Positions 57,688-64,000 of a stretch of DNA of 64,000 nucleotides are shown here, one piece after another. Each line of letters starts with the position of its first letter. The first letter of the stretch is position 1. Made by a program: the position numbers and the translations under genes. The DNA comes from Begonia masoniana (taxonomy: Eukaryota > Streptophyta > Magnoliopsida > Cucurbitales > Begoniaceae), in the NCBI GenBank assembly GCA_022432975.1, contig CM039512.1, positions 37,573,936 through 37,637,935 of the forward strand, in the 5' to 3' direction. The notes below the pieces were generated by a model that saw only the letters and a list, made by a program, of their open reading frames with translations, did not search any database and was not told the origin of the DNA.

Positions 57688-59267
57688 CCTCTCCATTTCC
57701 GCCACTCTCTAAAAAGGTGATTTTTTTTTTCAATATCTCCTTTAATTGAGAGAGTCGTTTCAGGTTGAAGTTCTTCTCTTTCCATTTTTTTCCCCTCTTC
57801 TCGTAGTGGTGTGGCGTTTATTCACCAAAATTTTCAGGTTGCAATTTCTTCACCCATTTTTCTTTTTTTTCTTTTGTGAGTATGGTGTAAGATGATTTAT
57901 GAGAACTCTATGAAAATAAGTATTATTTGTATCATTAAAAATTAGGTTTGATGTTGATTCTTGATTTTCAGTTTTTAGAAATTTTAATATATTCTAAATT
58001 TCTACGTAGATAAATAATAATCAAGTAAAATAAAGATATAAATAACCAATTTTGGAGGTCAAGCCGCAACGCAAGAAATTCCCAAGTCACAGCTTAAAAA
58101 CAAGAAAATAGGTGTCAAACAGACGCGTCTGCGTCGTGGCGCATAAGAACCCAAGCCACAACCCAGTATATATAATGAACTCAAGTTGTGACCCAAATAC
58201 ATTCAAGCTGAGGCCAAAATAAGAAATAAGGCATGATCCACGGCGCAGAAGTCTAGAGCCATTGCACAAGAACAGATTTATTTTTTGAAATTGTGATATT
58301 TTACACGTTTAGAAATATTGCCTCAAGAATTTTGGAAACTCTAATCATGGCTCTATAAGTAGACATTATTCAGACGATTTAAAGCAGTCTTAAGATAGAT
58401 TTTTTAGAGAGATCGAAGAGGCTTTCAAAACCCAACGAGAAGATCGACATACTTGTTCTACCACAACAGTGACATCTGAAGATGAATATTCTCTTCTATC
58501 TATTTTTTTTCTTTGATATTATTATGTTCAATTCTTTTTCTGCTATTTTTTATTCAATTATGTTGAACTAACTCTCTTCCTTTGGAAGAGAGATAGATCG
58601 TTTATTTAGAATATTGTTTGATTATTGATTATTTCATTATTTCAATGTATTGTTTATTTGTGATATTCTCGTCTTAATGTTTTAAATTTATTGGTCACAT
58701 ATTGAATGATTTTATAGTTAGGGTTTGAGACTCGAGAGAAGTAATTCTGAATACGACCTGAATATTACAATATAAAATATTAATAGCTAGAGAGAATATT
58801 AGAGTTTTGTGAAATAAAAAAAAAAATCACTGCATGTTATTGAATAACTAAAAGAACAATTTTTATAGAGATATTGAAATTATGATTTTAGGAATTAAAG
58901 TTAGCTTGAAGCTCGAGAGAGGTAGTTTACCAAACTAGGGGTTACAATTTATAAATAATTGTTCAAGTAAATAATATTAGTATGATAAATAATATGATAA
59001 ATATTTGTAAAATAAATCCGATGGATCTTTTCTGAATTAAAGGTTTTTTGTTGGTGATTTTTTTTTTTTTTAATTTCGTTTTAGTGTTCAAATCATATTT
59101 TTAATTGTCCAAATAAAAATAGAATTGATTAGATAAATACTTGGTGAAAATTGATAAATTACATATTTTCTATAGATTTAACAACTCTATCTATCATTAT
59201 ACTATAAAACTTGACACTCTACACTTGCAGTAATTTTATTACGATATAATTTTTTTTAAACAATTTG
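57688..59267. other. AT-rich intergenic sequence, no gene seen
   Basis: 1.6 kb with long T/A runs and no supported coding region. A 60-codon frame near 58087-58269 has no recognisable features. Confidence 0.6.
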
Positions 59268-59733
59268 TGTAACACCCGACATTTTTGGCCATGTAATTAT
59301 TCTCCGAATTATTAAACGGGATTAATTTAATATTAATACAATGTATGTTTTTGTGAATTTTTCGGTGTGTTTTGTGGAAAGAGAGAGTTTTGAAGAAACC
59401 GAATCGGCGAACTAAATAGCGATTTAGTTATAAACCAATGGAAGGGTAATTTTGGAAGGAATTAAGGTAGTTGGGAGGGTGCCTATAGATGTTTGACACT
59501 TGTCAAGCTTGTTGAAGAAGCAATGCTACATCTTTCTTTCTCTCTTCAACGTGAAAACACTCCAAGTTTCTTCCTCTCCTCTCTGTTTCTCTCTCCCAGA
59601 CGAAGTGCGACAAATTCCAAAACTCCGTTTTTTCCAGTAAAGGTAACCCTTTACGTTAGTTAACGAGTTTAGATTAGTTATTCCTTAGTTTTGTTAAAAT
59701 TTAGGGTTAATGGTCGGGTTATATATGATATAG

Positions 59734-60320
59734 GTTCGTGAATCATCGAGGACTCATGTGCAAGATTTTTAACTTTACGAACATCAGATAAGTTCATACG
59801 CATAGGTTTGGCCCTTAAGGCCCTACATCACGGAGACGCTAGGTTTTTGGGTGTCGGGTAGTTAGAGCATAAGTCACGTTCTAAGTTAAATGTGTTTTGT
59901 TTTATGTCTTGCTTGTTATTCTGTCGCCTGTTTAAGTTACGTTTAAACACCGTATATGTTCATGCATACACATTTTCTTGAAAGTCATGTAAATGTTTTG
60001 CGCACGAGATTTGAAGTTAAGAAAGATAAAATGTGAATGTAATGTATGGTAAGTGTGGGACGGGGACTGGCATCCTGCTATATATCCCTGTTATGTGCCT
60101 GAAAGTGCACCCCTGTTGTGCCAGTTCCTCTATAAGCCCTACTTATATCCTTGTCCACTTGATGTAAAGTTATGTAATGTTCATGTATTTCAAAAGTCCA
60201 TGCATAGCATATGCATCACTGCATTGTATGTTCTTATTGAGCTATAGGCTCGTAGTTGAACTCCCTGTTGTAGGTACGGATCCCGTAGATGAGAACTTTG
60301 TGCCTCAGGCTGACGAGTAG
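59734..60320 (+). other. LTR exon-2/intron-2/exon-3 module of element 3
   Basis: The candidate exon 59734-59787 (54 nt, one TGA near its start) is followed by ATAAGT (donor GT mutated to AT), a GGCCCTTAAGGCC hairpin and arm CCTACATCACGGAG. The downstream arm CTCCCTGTTGTAGG ends at 60274. Exon 3 codes TDPVDENFVPQADE and stops at 60318-60320. Confidence 0.45.
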
Positions 60321-60569
60321 GTGCAGTTGGCAGGACGAGCTCGTGGGTTGGTTGCGGTAGTCAAGCGCCTTTCTACCTGTGGGGGTGTGGTTCTGAAGTG
60401 TATGCAAATTTTGTATAGTGTTGTTTTGGGATGTAGGTGATGTATAGGATCTGTGTAAATGTTTTAAAACCTCTATTCCGACAGTTGTATTTTCTTTAAA
60501 TGTACTGGAATTGTTTGTAAATATTTTTCCTTTTAGGTTGTACATGGATTGTCTTGAGTTTTAGAGCTA

Positions 60570-60723
60570 TCCATGCAGTTAGATTTCTTGAACTTCTGTC
60601 ATGTTTTCTAACATGTCTAAAATTACGTTTTGAATCGGGTTTCTGGTCCATGCAGTTAGATTTCTTGAACTTCTGTCATGTTTTCTAACATGTCTAAAAT
60701 TACGTTTTGAATCGGGTTTCTGG
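60570..60723 (+). repeat. 77-bp tandem duplication
   Basis: TCCATGCAGTTAGATTTCTT begins at 60570 and again at 60647, with matching sequence after each. A related single copy lies near 43350 in the solo LTR, close to where element 2 inserted. Confidence 0.9.
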
Positions 60724-60768
60724 TGTTTGAAGCTTTTTGTGTCAAAAGGAGACAGTCATCCATTATGT

Positions 60769-60992
60769 CTTCTAAAAACAGTTGTCCATTCTGTTCTTTA
60801 AAAATGTCATCCATTCTGTCCTCTAAAAACAGTTGTCCATTCTGTTCTTTAAAACAGTCGTCCATTTTGGGCAGTCGTCCACTTTGGGCAGTCGTCCACT
60901 TTGGGCAGTCATCCACTCTGGCCAGTCGTCCACTCTGGGAAGTCGTACACTCTGGCCAGTCGTCCACTCTCGCCAGTTGTCCACTTTGGCCA
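60769..60992 (+). repeat. 17-bp / 51-bp tandem repeats
   Basis: A roughly 51-bp unit (GTCCATTCTGTTCTTTAAAA) occurs about twice. It is followed by a 17-bp unit (CAGTCGTCCACTTTGGG and variants) repeated about nine times. The open frames across it reflect the 3 x 17 period. Confidence 0.85.
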
Positions 60993-61132
60993 GTTCAATT
61001 TTATGTCTTGCCATTTTAAATGTCCATGAGTTTTCAAAAGCCGAAAAATTTTACGTCCAAAAATGTGTAAGTCAAACTTAAAGTCCATTCGAGCCCTGTG
61101 ACGGTACCTGTAGGTCGGGGTCGTCACAGTTA

Positions 61133-61145
61133 TGGTATCAGAGCC
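61133..61145 (+). other. Primer binding site of element 3
   Basis: TGGTATCAGAGCC, perfect iMet-tRNA-type site, four bases after the LTR end. Confidence 0.88.
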
Positions 61146-61289
61146 CCAGATTTTAAAATCGATTCTGTAGACTGTCTGATTGCGCAACCCACCACGTGAG
61201 ATTTCTCCATCAACTGTAAGTGTTTAAGTTTTCGTATAAGTTTAATTTTATTAAGTTGAGTTCGTTATTATGTATAGGATTTTCTTGAA

Positions 61290-61800
61290 ATGGTGAGAAG
61301 GAATCAAGGTGATGCAAACGACGGGGGCGACGCCTTCGATCGTCTAACTGAGCTAGTTGGCGTTCAGTCACGCATGATGGAACGCAAGATGGCAGATAAT
61401 GGGAACAACAACTATGCGAATGCTCCACGTGACACCAATGGAGACAGATTCCAGCGGCTCTAACTGCCTACATTTGATGGATTGTCTATGGACCCAACTC
61501 ACGCTGAGGAATGGATCTGGCAGATTGAGCGAACGTTCAGCTACGCAGAAGTGGAGGAGAATAAGAAGGTTATATGTGCTACGTTTCATCTCACCAAGAA
61601 TGCTGGATTTTTGTGGGACATGGTACAGTCAACTACAGTGGCATTAAGTTGGGAGGGATTCAAGAAGATCTTCTACGAGAAATATTTCGACCGCAGTGTG
61701 AGGAAGGAAAAGATGATCGAATTCTCTTGACTGTGACAATTTGGATCAGTGGCCGAGTATGTCAGAAGTTCGGGTTTCCGCTCCAAGGCTATTTTGGTAA
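61290..61800 (+). pseudogene. Truncated gag of element 3
   Basis: ATG at 61290. It encodes about 170 codons of a Ty3/gypsy gag (capsid region with FDGLSMDPTHAEEW and FYEKYFDRSVRKEKMIEFS-like stretches matching the other elements). It is interrupted by TAA at about 61462 and two TGA codons near 61729-61736. Homology ends near 61800, where unrelated LTR-like sequence starts, so the rest of the polyprotein is absent from the window. Confidence 0.85.
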
Positions 61801-63261
61801 ATAAGTAAATTAGGTCCGTTTTGCGAGCGGATAGTTTTATTAGGACCCTAGAAATTTACGGGAATTTGTAGAAGAATAAATGAAATTTTAGAAACACAAA
61901 TCGAGAAGAGTAATGTTAGAGTTCCCGTTTTAACCTTTCAGTATGTTAAATCGTAAAAATAGCAAAATAAGTCCGTTTTATGAACGGTGAGTTTTGTTAG
62001 AACTCTAAGATTAAATTGGAATATTTGGAGAAATAAGGAAATTGCAGAGAAACCGAATCGATTGACTAATTAAAGACATAGTTTTAGTTTATTATAATTA
62101 TTATTATTATTATTATTAATTTTATTAATAATAAAAATCAAACAACAGAATGGCATCGCCATTCTGTTGTTCGAGCTCGACGTCGAAGGAGGGCAGCGAG
62201 CAGGGGAGACGAGGAAGCGCGATCAACGGCCACCACCGGCGTTTTCCGACGCCCTCCGGCCAGATGACGGCGGCGAGCATGGTCCGGCCGACTTCGCGCA
62301 CTAAACCGACGGTATGGCTCGGTTTTCTCCCTCTTTTTCGGCTCGGTTTGGGCCTGGCGGTGGCGAGCTCGATTGAGCTCCGATTGCCAGCCGTTTTTGG
62401 TCACTTCTGGCGTTGGTTTGTCAACCCTAGGGCCGGCTATTGTTGATTGACCGTGTTGAGCTCAATGTGAGCTGAAAACAGTGAAGCCCGATTTAGGGCA
62501 CTCGGGTTTTGCTTAATGGAACTTCGATTTTTGATTAGTTTATTCTAATTGAGTGTATATATGGTCGATTGGTGAAGAAATTGATAGAATTTGATGAAAA
62601 ATCGAAAAAGAGAAATTTTGGGTAAAGGGGCAGTTTCGGGTTTTTGATAAATTGACCTAGCTCCGGTCGTTAGTTTTAAAATTCCTTTTGGCAGATTAAA
62701 ATAGGTTATTAGAGGAGTACGTGGCCGCTGGAATTGTTCGATTCCGATAACCGACGCAAAAGTTACGCGCGTTTGAGTTTCGGGTCGGTTTTTACCAAAC
62801 CCAAATTAGTGACCCATTTAATTAGGTTTTAGTTGGATTTGGCTAGAGACTTAGTTTAAGTTTAGAGTTCGTTTATTTAGGATTGATTTTAATGCCTTAA
62901 TTGTGAAATGCTTTAGGTGGAGACGGCTTTTGGACGGTGCTCGGCTTACTACGGACGCCAGGTAAGTGGATGTTAGGTTTCTGGCCCTTAAGGCCCTACA
63001 TCGTGGCAACGTTAGGCTTTACTATTTTGATGATGATTTTCTGATTGTGGGGATTAATGAGTCGGGTAGCTTAGAATGTTAGTTGTTTGAGAAGTCTGTT
63101 GAGAATAGTATATGTCTATGTATGTTGTGAATTGTTTGAGGATATGTTTTGATGATGTGTCGTATATAGATCCCTCATGCATCATGTTTTAGAAAATGTA
63201 GTAAAATGTTTTAGCATATGATTTCACGATTTAAACGTAGAAACGACAACGATGTAAAACA

Positions 63262-63445
63262 AAAATGTAAAGTGTCTGAGGGAAGTGGTTCACCCCTCAG
63301 ATGTAAATTGTGGAACGTCCAGAAAATGTAAAGTGTCTGAGGGAAGTGGTTCACCCTTCAGATGTAGATTGTGGAACGTCCAGAAAATGTATGATATCTG
63401 AAGGAAGTGGTTCACCCTTCAGGTAAAGATTTATATGTGGAACGT
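63262..63445 (+). repeat. 61-bp tandem repeat, about 3 copies
   Basis: AAAATGTAAAGTGTCTGAGG recurs with a 61-base period (63262, 63323 and a variant at 63384). Another copy begins at about 63937 and reaches the window end. Confidence 0.9.
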
Positions 63446-63504
63446 CTAGAGATGGAGAAACTAATCCGCACTCCATTGGTAGAGGATTACATGTATGTAT
63501 GATA

Positions 63505-63650
63505 GAAACGAAACGAATATGAATGATGAAACGAAACGAAACAATTATGAATGATGAAACGAAACGAAACGAACATGAATGACGAAACGAAACGAAATGA
63601 ATATGAACGATGAAACGAAACGAAATGATTATGTACGATGAAACTATAGA
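63505..63650 (+). repeat. 28-bp tandem repeat, about 5 copies
   Basis: Units built of GAAACGAAACGAAA plus a variable ATTATGAATGAT-like part, 28 bases apart. Confidence 0.85.
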
Positions 63651-64000
63651 AACTGCATATGTTAAGTAAAATGTTTTAAATTCATATAGTGCATCCCCTT
63701 ACTAAGCATTAGGCTTAATGTATATGTTGTATGATGTAGGTGACAGGTTGAAGGTGAGAGTTCCTCTCGATGACAAAGAATAGGTGGTTGACGGATGGTG
63801 CTCGTGGCGACGGGGTGTGTTTTGGCTTGATGATCCGATGGCTTGAATGATGTATGTCGTATGGATGTGAGTTAGCCTTGTTGGTTAGTAGGTCTACGTG
63901 TCGGTTTGTTTATGAAAATATCAAAGTGTTTAGTATGTAAGTGTCTGAGGGAAGTGGTTCACCCCTCAGATGTAAATTGTGGAACGTCCAGAAAATGTAA

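Larger units (their letters stand above)
59268..61128 (+). mobile_element. 5' LTR of Ty3/gypsy element 3
   Basis: TGTAACACCC to GTCACA, 1861 bp, distantly related to the solo LTR family. A primer site follows at 61133. It carries a 77-bp duplication (60570-60723), a 51/17-bp repeat block (about 60769-60992) and the splice-like module (59734-60320). Confidence 0.88.
62917..63783 (+). other. LTR exon-2/intron-2/exon-3 module, right-end element
   Basis: Candidate exon 62917-62961 (45 nt, frame open) between CTTTAG and GCCAG/GTAAGT. The GGCCCTTAAGGCC hairpin and TACATCGTGG follow. The acceptor GATGTAG/GT is at 63739. Exon 3 has 13 codons ending in -DDKE before TAG 63781-63783. The interval holds 61-bp and 28-bp tandem repeats. 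Confidence 0.5.
61801..64000 (+). mobile_element. LTR-like region of a further element (boundaries unresolved)
   Basis: It contains the conserved LTR module (exon 62917-62961, CCCTTAAGG hairpin, acceptor 63739) and tandem arrays. A GC-rich stretch (62150-62450) has a 98-codon frame of unknown meaning, and an ATT microsatellite lies at about 62098-62135. No LTR terminus is recognisable at the left edge, and the right edge is outside the window. I call it LTR-like from the module alone. Confidence 0.5.

Noticed and set aside
60656..61019. Overlapping repeat-rich frames of about 100 codons on both strands
   Set aside because: Generated by the 17-bp repeat, whose threefold period of 51 keeps frames open.
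62150..62446. 98-codon GC-rich frame
   Set aside because: Starts with a fair ATG but has no recognisable domain and overlaps an equally long minus frame; GC-rich LTR exon-like sequence explains it. Left as a note only.

Overview
This is a plant nuclear window dominated by transposable elements. The eukaryotic-plant call rests on a complete carotenoid cleavage dioxygenase gene of the CCD4 type with a Ser-rich plastid-targeting N-terminus, on chromodomain Ty3/gypsy elements whose primer sites match plant initiator-Met tRNA, and on a Cassandra-like TRIM carrying 5S rRNA-derived sequence. A eudicot is likely; I cannot name the species.

Layout. 1-9311: Ty3/gypsy element 1 (5' LTR cut by the window edge, near-intact gag-pol, 3' LTR swollen by about 77 copies of a 35-bp minisatellite). 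9312-14216: first copy of the CCD4 upstream region plus the 5' third of CCD4, full of small indels, ending in a 100-N gap (14217-14316). 14317-22382: a decayed or poorly sequenced Ty3/gypsy element on the minus strand. 22383-24157: gene-free sequence with a 46-bp tandem array and a Cassandra-type solo LTR. 24158-32333: LTR and decayed gag-pol of another Ty3 element; the LTR hosts a tandem multimer of the Cassandra-like TRIM (25138-27212). At 32334 the sequence switches abruptly to a near-identical copy of the end of element 1, its LTR and the second CCD4 upstream region, followed by the complete CCD4 gene (39368-41161). 41461-54485: a three-level nest: a DNA-transposon-like element with long inverted ends, a solo LTR inside it (TSD TGCGT), and a full young Ty3 element inside that (43402-52662, TSD ACATG). 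54899-57682: an inverted solo LTR (TSD CTTCT). 59268-61800: LTR and gag remnant of a further element. 61801-64000: another LTR-like region rich in tandem repeats.

How it fits together. CCD4 is the only complete cellular gene seen. It would cleave carotenoids in the plastid to C13 volatiles and C27 apocarotenals. It has a G-box and TATA box upstream, about 4.4 kb separate its start codon from the nearest upstream LTR, and its 3' end lies some 300 bp from the transposon nest.

The most interesting signal is inside the LTRs. At least five divergent LTR lineages share one layout: a splice-donor-like site, a 45-54 nt 'exon', a second donor followed at once by a small GC hairpin and a TACATCAC motif, and 0.5 kb or more later the exact reverse complement of that motif overlapping a 3' splice-site-like sequence. 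The two arms covary in one lineage. The reading frame after the acceptor is open for 13-14 codons and then stops in most copies. I read this as an undescribed, conserved, probably spliced transcription module carried in the LTRs; that is a hypothesis from sequence only. Several other peculiarities (duplicated CCD4 5' region, N gap, abrupt junction at 32334) may be assembly effects and are flagged.
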